Assembly (NCBI GenBank): GCA_902785105.1
Contig: CACZXF010000018.1
Span: 1-64,000, forward strand
Length of the DNA stretch: 64,000 nucleotides
From: an uncultured Eubacteriales bacterium
Lineage (GTDB): Bacteria; Bacillota; Clostridia; Christensenellales; Aristaeellaceae
Reading direction: 5' to 3'
The position numbers and the translations under genes are program-made. The number at the start of each line of letters is the position of its first letter. The first letter of the stretch is position 1. A model generated the notes under the pieces. That model was not told the DNA's origin and did no database searches. It saw only the letters and a list, made by a program, of their open reading frames with translations. Below are positions 44,061-53,325 of the stretch, piece by piece.

Positions 44061-46412
44061 TTACCGCTCGATATAGCTGGGATGATCGGTCAGTATGTAA
44101 TCCACGCCCATGTCATAGAACTTCTGGCAGGCGGACCGGGTGTTGGGGGTCCAGACGGAAACCTGATAGCCTTTGTCATGGAGGGTTTCCAGCCGGCTCT
44201 CGGTAAGCTGGTTCATGTTGGTGACCAGTATGGTAACGCCGAGGCTGTCCACCTTTTTCAGCACGGAGGAGCTGGTGGGATTGGTGTTCTTGTCCAGGGA
44301 CAGGCCCAGTATGGCCGTGGAATCGGCATTGCGGACGGCTTTGAGAGGCGTCTCGTAGAAGCCGAAGTAGATGGTGCGATCCTCGAGGCCATGATTCCGA
44401 ATGGCCTGCACGCACTTCCTGCCGTCGGCGCTGTCCTTCAGCTCGAGGTGGATATCTGCTCCGATGGCGTTCAGCACGTCCAGAGCTTCATCCAGCGTGG
44501 GAATGGAGGGCTTCTTGGAGCGTATCTCAGAGAACTTCAGCTTGTTGATAGTGTAGGACTTGGAGCCTACCTTGAAGGTGGTATCGTGGTTGATGACCTG
44601 CACGCCATCCTTGGTGGAGTGAACGTCCAGCTCTACACCGTCCGCACCGCTGGCCAAAGCGATCCAGAAGGCCTCCAGCGTGTTCTCGTCCTCGCCGCTG
44701 TCGCCGGTGCCGCCGCGGTGAGCGATGATCTGCGTGCTGCTGTCATAGGAGGGCGTGGGCGGGATATCGCCGCCCTCAACGGTGATGAAGCAGTCCCAGG
44801 AAAGCTCTCCCGCGGAGATGGTCATGACGGTGCTGCCCGCCTTGACGGCCTTGAGCTTGTCATTGCTGAGGCTGGCGATGCCCTTGGGCTCAAAGGAGAC
44901 GTAGACTTCACCCGCATATTCGCGGCCGTAGACATCCAACACTGAGAAGGGCAGCGGTACGACATCGCCCTTGGTCAGGGTCAGCGCTTCCTCCATGATG
45001 ATGTCATCGGGCGGAGCCACCACCAGCACATTGCAGGAAGCGGTCTTATTGTTATAGGTCCTGGCGGTGATCTTCGCGCTGCCGGTGCCCACCGCATTGA
45101 CATAGCCATCCTCATCCACCTCAACGACGGAGGGATCGGAGGATTCCCAGGAATAGCTGCCATAGGAATCCTTGGAGAGTGTGGCAATGAGCTGCTCCGC
45201 GTCGCCAACGCCCATGCTCAATTCCTTTTTATTGAGAGTGATGCTGCGGGGCGCTTTGTAGACCTGAACCGCAACCTCGTCCGTTAGTTTGTTAAAGGTG
45301 CTCACCTTGATGGTGGTCTTGCCCTTTCGGACGCCCTTGACGATGCCGTCGTCAGTCACGGTGGCATAGCTCTTTTTACTGCTGGTGAAGGTCAGGCCGC
45401 CGCTGAGCTCGTCCACATCGGAGGTCACGGTGATGGCCGCGGTTTCGCCCACGCCCAGCGCGATGGCGTCCGGTTCCGCCGCGATCCAGGTCGGGGCCGG
45501 CACGACCGCCACATCGCAGGCCGCCTCAAGGCCATTAAAGCACACAGCATGAATCGTCGTCGAACCCTCGGAAACGGCAGTCACCACGCCCTCGCTGTTC
45601 ACCTTCGCAATGGTGGGATCGTCGGAATATATCTCCAAATTGCCGCCGGTCTTTTTGGGCATGACTAGCTTGAGGGTCTGTTTGCTGCCGACGCCCAGGG
45701 ACAGGCTTTCATGATCGAAATACATGTATTCCGGCGCAGCCACCACAGTGATCTTCACGGTGGCTTTCTTGCCGTTGAAAGCCTTGGCGGTGATCTTGGT
45801 GGAGCCTACGCCCGTAGCGGTTACATTGTTGTCGTCATCGACATCGACGATGCTCCTCTTATAGCCGGTCAGCTCGATGGTGTTGGACCAGGAATCCTCC
45901 GGAATGGAGACATCCAGATAAAAGCTCTCGCCAAGACCCTGCTGTGCGTCATAGCCCAAGGTGATGGTCTTGTAATTCAGGGTGACGGATTTGGGCGCTT
46001 TCATGACGGTCACTTCGCAGGAGGCCGTGCTGCCGTCGCGGGTGGCGTAGATGGTGCAGGTGCCCACTTTGACACCACGGACAGTGCCGTCCTTGCCAAC
46101 CTTCGCGATCTTCTTGTCGCTGCTCTCATAGGTGGGAATCGCGCCGCCGCTGGCGGGATAGAGCTCATACTTCTCCCCCACGCCCAGCGTGATTTCATCC
46201 ACGTCCAGTGCAAACTCCTCGTCATACGTGACGGACGCTTCTTCAGCCTCCGGTGCGTCGCTCTCGATCTCGAGCGGCTCCCCGCCGCCGATCTCGACAA
46301 CGCTCTCTTCCACAGCGCCTTCCAGCGCTTCCGGCTCCGCCATGGCTGCGGAGCAAAGCAACGCCAGTGCCAAGAGCAGCGCAAACAGTGCTCTACTCGC
46401 ATGCCTCTTCAT
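44061..46412 (-). CDS. Secreted protein with BIG2 Ig-like repeats and GDPD domain
   Basis: 783 residues. Signal peptide MKRHASRALFALLLALALLC; then an acidic Glu/Ala stretch; then six Ig-like BIG2 repeats of ~80 residues, each of the form VDEITLGVGEKYEL...GTCTIYA; then a glycerophosphodiester phosphodiesterase domain (~548-783) with AHRGG, ENTLEAF, GVELDVHSTKDGVQVINHD. It should cleave glycerophosphodiesters or teichoic-acid-type polymers outside the cell, with the repeats acting as stalk or wall binding. ATG follows AGGAGAGTATACAAT. Cotranscribed with a 99-residue gene. Confidence 0.88.
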   Translation of the reverse strand: MKRHASRALFALLLALALLCSAAMAEPEALEGAVEESVVEIGGGEPLEIESDAPEAEEASVTYDEEFALDVDEITLGVGEKYELYPASGGAIPTYESSDKKIAKVGKDGTVRGVKVGTCTIYATRDGSTASCEVTVMKAPKSVTLNYKTITLGYDAQQGLGESFYLDVSIPEDSWSNTIELTGYKRSIVDVDDDNNVTATGVGSTKITAKAFNGKKATVKITVVAAPEYMYFDHESLSLGVGSKQTLKLVMPKKTGGNLEIYSDDPTIAKVNSEGVVTAVSEGSTTIHAVCFNGLEAACDVAVVPAPTWIAAEPDAIALGVGETAAITVTSDVDELSGGLTFTSSKKSYATVTDDGIVKGVRKGKTTIKVSTFNKLTDEVAVQVYKAPRSITLNKKELSMGVGDAEQLIATLSKDSYGSYSWESSDPSVVEVDEDGYVNAVGTGSAKITARTYNNKTASCNVLVVAPPDDIIMEEALTLTKGDVVPLPFSVLDVYGREYAGEVYVSFEPKGIASLSNDKLKAVKAGSTVMTISAGELSWDCFITVEGGDIPPTPSYDSSTQIIAHRGGTGDSGEDENTLEAFWIALASGADGVELDVHSTKDGVQVINHDTTFKVGSKSYTINKLKFSEIRSKKPSIPTLDEALDVLNAIGADIHLELKDSADGRKCVQAIRNHGLEDRTIYFGFYETPLKAVRNADSTAILGLSLDKNTNPTSSSVLKKVDSLGVTILVTNMNQLTESRLETLHDKGYQVSVWTPNTRSACQKFYDMGVDYILTDHPSYIER

Positions 46413-46428
46413 ATTGTATACTCTCCTC

Positions 46429-46728
46429 TCAAAAACCGTCGAACTGGTTCCTCGGGTCGTTGCTTCTGCGTGTCCTGTCGTCATCGTCCAGGTATTCGAT
46501 CTCCAGACGCTGAAAGGGCACATCCTCCATGAAGTGTTCCGGTAAGAACCGGGTGCGGCGGAATTCCTCGTACTCCCGACGATGCTTGTCCAGCCAGATG
46601 GGCCGGGGGATGTCGAACTCGTGGCACAACTCCGTCAGGGCTTCCTCCACATCCTCATAGCGGCAGTCATAGGTGCCCTGCCTGTCGATGCGATGCTTCT
46701 TGATGATTCTCGCCCACAATCTCGGCAT
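46429..46728 (-). CDS. Small conserved-looking acidic/basic protein, unknown
   Basis: 99 residues, no membrane segment. Basic start MPRLWARIIKKHRIDRQGTY, then DCRYEDVEEALTELCHEFDI, PIWLDKHRREYEEF, and an acidic end YLDDDDRTRRSND. ATG 46728 follows ACGGAGGCTTGCGG. It precedes the GDPD gene by 16 bases, so they probably share a transcript. No family recognised. Confidence 0.65.
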   Translation of the reverse strand: MPRLWARIIKKHRIDRQGTYDCRYEDVEEALTELCHEFDIPRPIWLDKHRREYEEFRRTRFLPEHFMEDVPFQRLEIEYLDDDDRTRRSNDPRNQFDGF

Positions 46729-46831
46729 CCGCAAGCCTCCGTTTCGCGTTTGGAAGGACAGCCCTCAGGCAATCGCTTTCAAACTATTACAACTTTGTGA
46801 ATATTATACACCCTTCCAGTATTTTCCGCAA

Positions 46832-47500
46832 CTATGAAATTGGATTTTCCGCCATAATGTCATCAAAATTCACAGAAACGCCCGATTTTTTGACCTCAAA
46901 ATGGAGATGTGCTGGCAGCGAAGCCTCACAGGCGGCGGTATCCCCCACAGCGCTAATGACCTGGCCGGCGGTTACGTTGTCCCCGATATTGACGAGCTTT
47001 AAAGTGCTGAGTCCGGCGTAGGTGGAGATGTAGTCCTCCGGATGGCTGATCTGTATCACCCTTCCCCATAGATCATCCTCCCAGACATCGGTCACCACGC
47101 CGTCAGCGCAGGCGGCCACGGCCTCCCCCGGCGCGGCGGCGATGTCCAGGGCGGGATGGGTCTGCCACTGGCTCAGGTCCTCGGACCATACCATGCGATT
47201 CTCCGCGTACTCACCGACGACGTCCCCCTCTACAGGCCAGACGAACCGGAGCGGCTCCGGCGTGGGCTCGGGGGTGGGCTCCACCATCGTCACCCAGGCG
47301 GTCACCGGGTCCGGGGTGTGGACGGCCATCACCGCCCGGGGTGCACTGTCAGGTTCCACCGGCGCGGCAGCCCTTTTCCGATAGGTATAGGACGCCGACC
47401 CCAGGAGCACCAGCAGCGCCGCCAGTGCCACGTACCATCCAAGACGCGCCGCTCCTACACGGCGAAGCGCGTCCCTGAGTTTTTCAAATAAATCTCCCAT
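46832..47500 (-). CDS. LytM/M23 family peptidase (SpoIIQ-like)
   Basis: 222 residues. One N-terminal helix (~20-38), a Pro/Thr/Glu linker (EPTPEPTPEP), and an M23 domain with the zinc ligands in HPALDIA (HxxxD) and HLHFEVKK (HxH). Arrangement and length fit SpoIIQ of the forespore-mother cell channel, and clostridial SpoIIQ can keep a zinc site, but a vegetative wall endopeptidase is possible too. The ribosome-binding site GGGAGG lies inside a terminator-like hairpin. Confidence 0.82.
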   Translation of the reverse strand: MGDLFEKLRDALRRVGAARLGWYVALAALLVLLGSASYTYRKRAAAPVEPDSAPRAVMAVHTPDPVTAWVTMVEPTPEPTPEPLRFVWPVEGDVVGEYAENRMVWSEDLSQWQTHPALDIAAAPGEAVAACADGVVTDVWEDDLWGRVIQISHPEDYISTYAGLSTLKLVNIGDNVTAGQVISAVGDTAACEASLPAHLHFEVKKSGVSVNFDDIMAENPIS

Positions 47501-47507
47501 ATAAAAA

Positions 47508-47545
47508 CCTCCCTTGCGCTTTTATTATTCAACGCGCAGGGGAGG
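47508..47545 (-). promoter_or_regulatory. Hairpin containing the ribosome-binding site of the M23 gene
   Basis: Minus strand CCTCCCCTGCGC / GCGCAAGGGAGG followed by TTTTTATATG. The 3' arm is the Shine-Dalgarno; T run plus stem look like an intrinsic terminator placed directly before the start codon. Confidence 0.7.
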
Positions 47546-47647
47546 AATAATCACACCCGGAAAGGTTTTTCAGTTTTCAGTCGCCGTCATCGTATGAATT
47601 ATATTATAATCTCTGTTGTTCAAACAGTTCGCCCAACAAATTTTCCA

Positions 47648-49035
47648 TCACATTGCTGGTTCCTGGGCTTCGGTCTCTGAAACGTCAACAGACTCGACAG
47701 ACTCTTCAGACACCTCGGACGGGGAAACTTCCTCTGAACGGATTTCCGAAGCATCATTATCTGAATCCGCGTCAGCCTTTTCCTCCGCCGCTTTGTCCGC
47801 TTCGTCTGACTGTACAGACGGCTGTGTCGATCCTTCCGCCTCGTTGGTCATAGCGGACGCCTGTTCCACCTCTACTGATTTCGTTTCCTCCACATTTCCG
47901 GGTTCGGTCTCCTGGGCGGCCTCCTGGCCTTCGTCGCCTTCCCCATCTGTCGGCTCATCGGTCTGGGATGTGGAATCATCGTCGTCATCGTTCCAATAAT
48001 CGTCGTCCCATTCAACCTCATCATACTCGATATCATGATCCCAGAACAGCCGCATATGCGTTAAGCTGCTATCCGCGACCTCCTCGAGGATCGGCAGTTT
48101 GTCCTCGCGGTCCTCTATCGCCTCCACCATGGCGAGGATGTTGGAGGGATAGAAGGTATCCAGCATCCGCTGGACCACTTCCTCCTTTTCCAGAGACGCC
48201 CAATCGACGCCCTCCAGTCGCTCCGTACGCTCCTTCTCGGCTGCGATGGCGGCAGCTTCCTCGACGGCATCGGCGGGAACTTGTTTTTGAGCAGATTCAC
48301 CGCCTGGGGCTGTACATTGTTCACGAGGATGTCGATCACATGGGCCAGCTCCTCCGCTTCAACGACGTCGCGGGCCGTCTGGGAAGCATACAGCGAAACA
48401 TAGTCCGGAGTCTCCGCCGGCTTGACCGTCGGTCCCGCCCAAATTACCGCCGTTTCCTCTTCATCTTCCTCATCGTGAGACTCTCTGCGGACCGGTTTGG
48501 CCGTCGGCTCGGGTGCCGGTTCGACCGTCGGTTCGGCAAGCCGGGACAGGTCGATGTTGAGGCCGGTGATATAGGTGACCTTCTGCGCCTCCACAGGCAG
48601 CGTCACGATCCCGTTTTTGAACACTTCCAGCAGGTATTCGGACAGGCCGATGTCTGCCAGACCATTTGCATTCAGTGCCGCCTGGCATCCATCCCGCATG
48701 ACGAACAGCAGCACCGGCATGGGGCTGACCCCCGCGACCGCCCGGTCAATGGGCTGGCCCTGGTCATCGACCCAAAGCACGGGAATCGTTCAGCGAATGC
48801 CCTGGGCGCTGGTGACCTCGGCTTCGTCGTCCAGCTTCTCGCCGGTCACCGGCGCGTCCAGTCCTGCGATCTCAAGGGCTGTGAGCACCCGCGCCGCGTC
48901 CCTGGCCTGGCATACAGGTATAGCGACGCTGCGCCCGACGAGAGCCTGCGCCGTCGTCGCCCCTTCAGCCAGTGAGGCAATGCCGAGCAGTATTACCGCA
49001 AAGCAAATGAAACCAGAAAGAAATCTTTTAAGCAT
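47648..49035 (-). pseudogene. Secreted acidic protein gene with stop codon and frameshift
   Basis: From ATG 49035 (GGAGGAACACTTGTC upstream) the frame gives a signal peptide (MLKRFLSGFICFAVILLGIA), then ends at TGA 48790-48792. The same frame reopens at once (TIPVLWVDDQGQ) and runs to a shift at about 48281-48290, where CTCAAAAACAAG changes frame by -1; from there VPADAVEEAAAIAA continues with helix-rich and finally Asp/Ser/Glu-rich sequence to TAA at 47648. Pieced together it would be ~460 residues. Two lesions suggest a decaying gene; recoding or assembly errors are alternatives. Family not recognised. Confidence 0.7.
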
Positions 49036-49114
49036 GACAAGTGTTCCTCCTATGTCTCTATACAATAACACTTGTCATTTGAACTATCCATCCGACAAAC
49101 AATCCATCAAACCG

Positions 49115-50728
49115 TTAAAAATCATATTCATCGTCATCGTAGTCATCGTTATCATCATAGTCATCGTCGTCGTAATCATCGTAGTCATCGTCGTCGACGA
49201 AATCATAGTCCCGATCCTCCCGGCTGTCCCACTTGTCGCGGCGCTCTTGGAGAATAGCCTCGCGGCGGCTGCGGTTGTGCTCCCGGCGGCGGCGGTTTTC
49301 GGCGCGTTCATCCCGGAGGGCCTGGCGGCGGCGGACCTGGTAGACCCGGTCGCGCTCCCGCTGGCGGTTGGCCGCGCGGACGGCGGAGGCGATGAGCAGC
49401 AGCAGTATCAGCAGGGCCAGCATGATCAGCAGGGCGCAGACCAGCGGGTCGTTCAGCCTTGACAGGAAGGGGAACATATCCGTGATGGACATCCGGGCGG
49501 GCTGCTCGTCCACGGAGCGGCTGGCGATGAGAAGTGCGTTGATGATCTCGCCGCTCTGGCCCACATAGCGCAGGCTGCCCATGATCTCGCCCTCGCTGAC
49601 CGGCGCGGTGAGGCCGTGGGTGATGGTCATGGTGGTGCGGGAGATGAAGTCCTCCACGGCGGCCTCCATGGAGCCGTCCACGTCAATGGCCACCATGCGG
49701 ATGTAGTCCGGATTGCTGATGCGGGCGATGCGCAGCGACAGCGCGCCGCCCTCAGGGTCATTGCGGCTGGCGTTGGAGATCTGCAGCGTGCCGATGCGGC
49801 TGCCCGCGGAGGCGAAGAGCTGTTCCATGGTCAGGGCATTGTAGCGGGTGTAGCCGTAGTTGAACATGCGGATGGTGTCGGTCCACTTCTGGTTGGTCTC
49901 CGGACACCCCAATGCCACGGTCACCAACCGCACGCCGTCCCGCTCCGACGCGCCCACGAAGCAGTTGCCCGCCATGGAGTGGGTACCGGTCTTGACGCCG
50001 ATACAGTTGGCGTAGTAGAACTTGGAATCCTTGCTCAGCAGCAGGTTGGTATTGGCACGAGTGGGGGTGATATCCTCCCCCTCGCGGCGAATGGTGAAGG
50101 TGTGGCGCTCGGTGGCGGCAATCTGCCGGAAGGCGTCCATCTCCAGCGCCGCCTGGGTGATGCGGGCCAGGTCCATTGCGGTGGTGTAGTGGTCAGGGTC
50201 GTGGTAGCCGTGGGGGTTGACGAAGTGGGTGTCCGTGCAGCCCAGCTCCACTGCTCTTTTGTTCATCCGCTCCACAAAGGCGTCAATGCTGCCCGCCACC
50301 AGCACGGCCACCGAGTTGGCGGCGTCGTTGCCCGAGGCCAGCATACAGCCATAGAGCAGATCCCCGAAGGGAAGCTGATCCCCGGGAAACACCGGCACCA
50401 GCGTGGAGTCTGTGGGGATCTGCGCCGCCTGCTGGGGCACCATCACCGGGGTGTCCAGGGCGATGCCGCTCTCCAGGGCCACCATCACCGTCATGATCTT
50501 GGTGGTACTGGCAGGGTACATTCGCGCCCTGGGATTCTTGGTGAACAGCACACGGCCCGACACGCCGTCCATCAGCACCGCCGCCCCGGCATAGAGATGC
50601 TCCGGCTCCAGCACCTGGGGCACGGTGTCCTGATAGTCCTCCGGCGTGGTCGCCATCGCCGGCAGGGCCAGCGCGAGAACCAGCATCAGGACCAGTAAAA
50701 GGGATAATCCAACGCGGCTGAATCGCAT
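49115..50728 (-). CDS. D-alanyl-D-alanine carboxypeptidase with Asp/Tyr-rich tail
   Basis: Trims the D-Ala from peptidoglycan stems. 537 residues. Signal peptide to about residue 26; S11 serine peptidase with SxxK in YPASTTKIM, SxN in ASGNDAAN and KTG in GVKTGTHS; a PBP5-C-like beta domain; a membrane helix (DPLVCALLIMLALLILLLLI); then a cytoplasmic tail that is first Arg/Glu-rich and then 30 residues almost entirely Asp and Tyr (starting DYDFVDDDDY). ATG follows GAGGTCATAAC. Adjacent to a paralogue 174 bases upstream. Confidence 0.92.
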   Translation of the reverse strand: MRFSRVGLSLLLVLMLVLALALPAMATTPEDYQDTVPQVLEPEHLYAGAAVLMDGVSGRVLFTKNPRARMYPASTTKIMTVMVALESGIALDTPVMVPQQAAQIPTDSTLVPVFPGDQLPFGDLLYGCMLASGNDAANSVAVLVAGSIDAFVERMNKRAVELGCTDTHFVNPHGYHDPDHYTTAMDLARITQAALEMDAFRQIAATERHTFTIRREGEDITPTRANTNLLLSKDSKFYYANCIGVKTGTHSMAGNCFVGASERDGVRLVTVALGCPETNQKWTDTIRMFNYGYTRYNALTMEQLFASAGSRIGTLQISNASRNDPEGGALSLRIARISNPDYIRMVAIDVDGSMEAAVEDFISRTTMTITHGLTAPVSEGEIMGSLRYVGQSGEIINALLIASRSVDEQPARMSITDMFPFLSRLNDPLVCALLIMLALLILLLLIASAVRAANRQRERDRVYQVRRRQALRDERAENRRRREHNRSRREAILQERRDKWDSREDRDYDFVDDDDYDDYDDDDYDDNDDYDDDEYDF

Positions 50729-50763
50729 GTTATGACCTCATTTATCAGTTTTACCCTGTGGTT

Positions 50764-50860
50764 GAAAATTGGGACTTGTTTGAGCAAATGGAAAATGTAG
50801 AATGCCTTTGTTTGAGGGCTGACTTCATTCTCCATTCACCCCGAAAAATCCCCGTTTATC
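50764..50860 (+). repeat. Decayed intergenic element (copy L, no core)
   Basis: Left GAAAATTGGGACTTGTTTGAG and right ACCCCGAAAAATCCCCGTTTATC resemble the shared ends; only ~60 bases lie between and no palindromic core. It separates the two carboxypeptidase genes. Confidence 0.5.
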
Positions 50861-50902
50861 TACTTATCATTATATCATTCAGTCCATCTTTTGTACAGTC
50901 CA

Positions 50903-52420
50903 TCACCGGGATGATTTGCGCTGTTGCGGCGACCCGGACGCCGTCGTTTTTTTGCGCGGCTGCGGTCTCTGGCCGGTCGTCCCGCGGCGGGCGGCGGTGC
51001 GGCGGCGCTTTCGGGCGCGGCGCTTGCGTTGCTGTTCGGCGCGGATGAAGGCCACAGTGGCGATTGAAAGACCCATCAGCGCCGCGAGGGCGACGAACAG
51101 GCCCAGTGGCGGGCCGCTTCTGCGTTCCTCGTGGGTCGCAGGCCGCGCTGGCTGCGGAGCTTCGGTGGGCTCAGGCGTCGGAGTCGGCTCGGGCTTGGCT
51201 GCCACGTCGCGCTCGGCAAGCAGCTCGGCGATCACGGTCGTGCCGTCCGGCGCGGTGAAGCGGAGGGTGCCCATGCTCTCCCCCGCCGTTACCGGCGCGG
51301 TCAGAGAACGGCTCCACTGGATGTCCATGGTGGAACGCGCCTCGTCCAGCGCCAGATTCATGGCCTTTTCGGAATCGCGGAGTAGCTTCCGGGAGACTTC
51401 CCCGCCGGTGATGGTGCCATAGCGAAGGGCGAGCTGTCCGCCCGCGGGATCGTCTTCGGCGCAATTTTCAATGCTCACCTGACAGACCTCGGGGGCCAGC
51501 CGGTCCAGCAGGTCCGTCATGGTGTAATCGTCATACCGGGTAAAGCCGTATTCAAACAGCTTCTTCGCGTCGGCGAACTGCTTTTCCTCGGTGGCACAGT
51601 TCATGACGATGGCGATGAGGCGAATGCCCTCCCGCTCGGCGGAGGCCACCACGCAGCGGCCGGCCTTGTTGTGGTGGCCGGTCTTGATGCCGGTGGCATC
51701 GGGATAGTAATAATTTGACTCGGGAACGAGCAGACTATTCCTGTTCTCCGCGTCCTGGGTGACAGTCTTGCCCTTGCGAATGACCGTCAGCTCCCGCCGT
51801 GGCGCGGCGACGATCTCCCGGAAATCCGCGTTTCGCATGGCGTAGAGGGCCATCCGGGCCAGGTCCTGGGCGGTGGTGTAGTGGTCGGAATTGTGGTAGC
51901 CGTGGGCGTTGACGAAGTGGGTGCCCTCGCAGTTCAGCTCCGCGGCCTTGTCGTTCATGTGCTGGACGAAGGCGTCGATGCTTCCCGAGGTCAATACGGC
52001 GATGGCGTTGGCTGCGTCGTTGCCTGAGCGTATCATCAGGCCGTAGAGCAGGTCCCGCCAGGTGATCTCGTCCCCCTGCCTTACACCCAGCACCGAGCTG
52101 CCCTCGGGCACGTTGGCGGCTTCCTTGGGAACGGTCACCGTTTCATCCAGACCGATGCCGCTCTCCAGCGCCAGCAAGCCGGTCATGATCTTGGTGGTGC
52201 TGGCCGGGTACATCCGCACACGGCTGTTCTTGCTCAAAAGTATCTCCACCGAATCCATGTCGAACAGAAAGGCCGATTCGGCGTAGAGGTGATCGTTTTC
52301 CAATATCGACGGCTGTTCCGGGTCGTAATCCTCCGGCGTCGCCGCCAAGGCGGTCGAAAGCATCGAAAGCAGCATGCAGACGGCCAAAACCGCCCACATG
52401 CGTCTGGGAATAAAAGGCAT
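50903..52420 (-). CDS. D-alanyl-D-alanine carboxypeptidase (second paralogue)
   Basis: 505 residues, similar along its length to the downstream neighbour. Signal peptide ~1-26; YPASTTKIM (SxxK), RSGNDAAN (SxN), GIKTGHHN (KTG, with Gly-His-His after it); beta domain; Pro/Thr/Glu linker; membrane helix GLFVALAALMGLSIATVAF; and a strongly basic cytoplasmic tail (RKRRARKRRRTAARRG). The two genes differ mainly in tail charge: this one basic, the other acidic. ATG follows GGGGAGCTAAGCGA. Confidence 0.92.
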   Translation of the reverse strand: MPFIPRRMWAVLAVCMLLSMLSTALAATPEDYDPEQPSILENDHLYAESAFLFDMDSVEILLSKNSRVRMYPASTTKIMTGLLALESGIGLDETVTVPKEAANVPEGSSVLGVRQGDEITWRDLLYGLMIRSGNDAANAIAVLTSGSIDAFVQHMNDKAAELNCEGTHFVNAHGYHNSDHYTTAQDLARMALYAMRNADFREIVAAPRRELTVIRKGKTVTQDAENRNSLLVPESNYYYPDATGIKTGHHNKAGRCVVASAEREGIRLIAIVMNCATEEKQFADAKKLFEYGFTRYDDYTMTDLLDRLAPEVCQVSIENCAEDDPAGGQLALRYGTITGGEVSRKLLRDSEKAMNLALDEARSTMDIQWSRSLTAPVTAGESMGTLRFTAPDGTTVIAELLAERDVAAKPEPTPTPEPTEAPQPARPATHEERRSGPPLGLFVALAALMGLSIATVAFIRAEQQRKRRARKRRRTAARRGTTGQRPQPRKKTTASGSPQQRKSSR

Positions 52421-52528
52421 TCGCTTAGCTCCCCTGTGAATGTATCATTGTGTACCTTCTATAATAACATCATTCCGTGAATTTGTATAGCGCCGTCACA
52501 AAAAGAACCAATACTTAAAAATTTTGAC

Positions 52529-52557
52529 TTGAAATCATGTCACGAATCGTGTATAAT
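52529..52557 (+). promoter_or_regulatory. Promoter of the two-component operon with GTCAC boxes
   Basis: TTGAAA, 17 bases, TATAAT. GTCACR boxes occur at 52495, 52539 and 52583, spaced 44 and 44 bases; the middle one is in the spacer as part of CACGA-A-TCGTG. Confidence 0.72.
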
Positions 52558-52632
52558 AATAACAAATTCGTGAAAATGTGAAGTCACGCTGTAGCATTTT
52601 GAATAAATTCGCCTTATGGGAGGAAATTTATT

Positions 52633-53325
52633 ATGCCCAAGAAGATCCTGATTGTTGACGATGAGCCTTTGATTGTTAAAGGTTTGAAATATTCTCTTGA
52701 GCAGGACAACTACGAGACGGACTCCGCCCAGGACGGCGAGGAGGCCATCAACAAGTTCTTCGCGGGCCAGTACGATCTGGTGCTGTTGGACGTGATGCTG
52801 CCGAAGATCGACGGCATCGAGGTCTGCCAGCGCATCCGGGAGCGCTCCAACGTGCCCATCATCATGCTCACGGCCAAGGGCGACGACATGGACAAGATCC
52901 TGGGCCTGGAATACGGCGCGGACGACTACATGACCAAGCCCTTTAACATCTTAGAGGTCAAGACCCGCATCAAGACCATATTCCGCCGCACCGCCATGAT
53001 GCAGCGGGAGACGGGGCAGCGGATCATCACCGTGCGGGACATGCAGCTCAACGTCAATAATCGCTCCGTCACCGTGGGCGGCAAGGAGGTCAACCTGACC
53101 GCCAAGGAGTTCGACCTGCTGCAGCTCTTCGTGTCCAACCGGGGCAAGGTTTTCTCCCGCGAAAGCCTCCTTGAAACCATCTGGAAATACGACTATCTGG
53201 GTGATTTGCGCACCGTGGACGTGCACATCCGCCGCCTGAGGGAGAAGATCGAAAAGGTCCCCAGCCAGCCTGAATACATCTTCACGAAGTGGGGAGTGGG
53301 CTACTATTTCACAGACAAGGATTAA
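52633..53325 (+). CDS. OmpR/PhoB-family response regulator
   Basis: 230 residues. Receiver domain (1-~120) with acidic pocket VDDEP, phospho-acceptor Asp in LVLLDVMLP (about residue 55), Thr in MLTAKGD and Lys in TKPFN. C-terminal winged helix (~130-225) with LTAKEFDLLQLFVSN and VDVHIRRLREKI. ATG follows GGGAGGAAATTTATT. The stop overlaps the kinase reading frame. With the kinase and lipoprotein it forms an MtrA-MtrB-LpqB-like order, pointing to envelope control. Confidence 0.93.
   Translation: MPKKILIVDDEPLIVKGLKYSLEQDNYETDSAQDGEEAINKFFAGQYDLVLLDVMLPKIDGIEVCQRIRERSNVPIIMLTAKGDDMDKILGLEYGADDYMTKPFNILEVKTRIKTIFRRTAMMQRETGQRIITVRDMQLNVNNRSVTVGGKEVNLTAKEFDLLQLFVSNRGKVFSRESLLETIWKYDYLGDLRTVDVHIRRLREKIEKVPSQPEYIFTKWGVGYYFTDKD

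Noticed and set aside
48790..48792. TGA as selenocysteine
   Set aside because: No SECIS-like hairpin obvious just downstream, no catalytic context (Arg-TGA-Thr), and a second lesion exists in the same gene.
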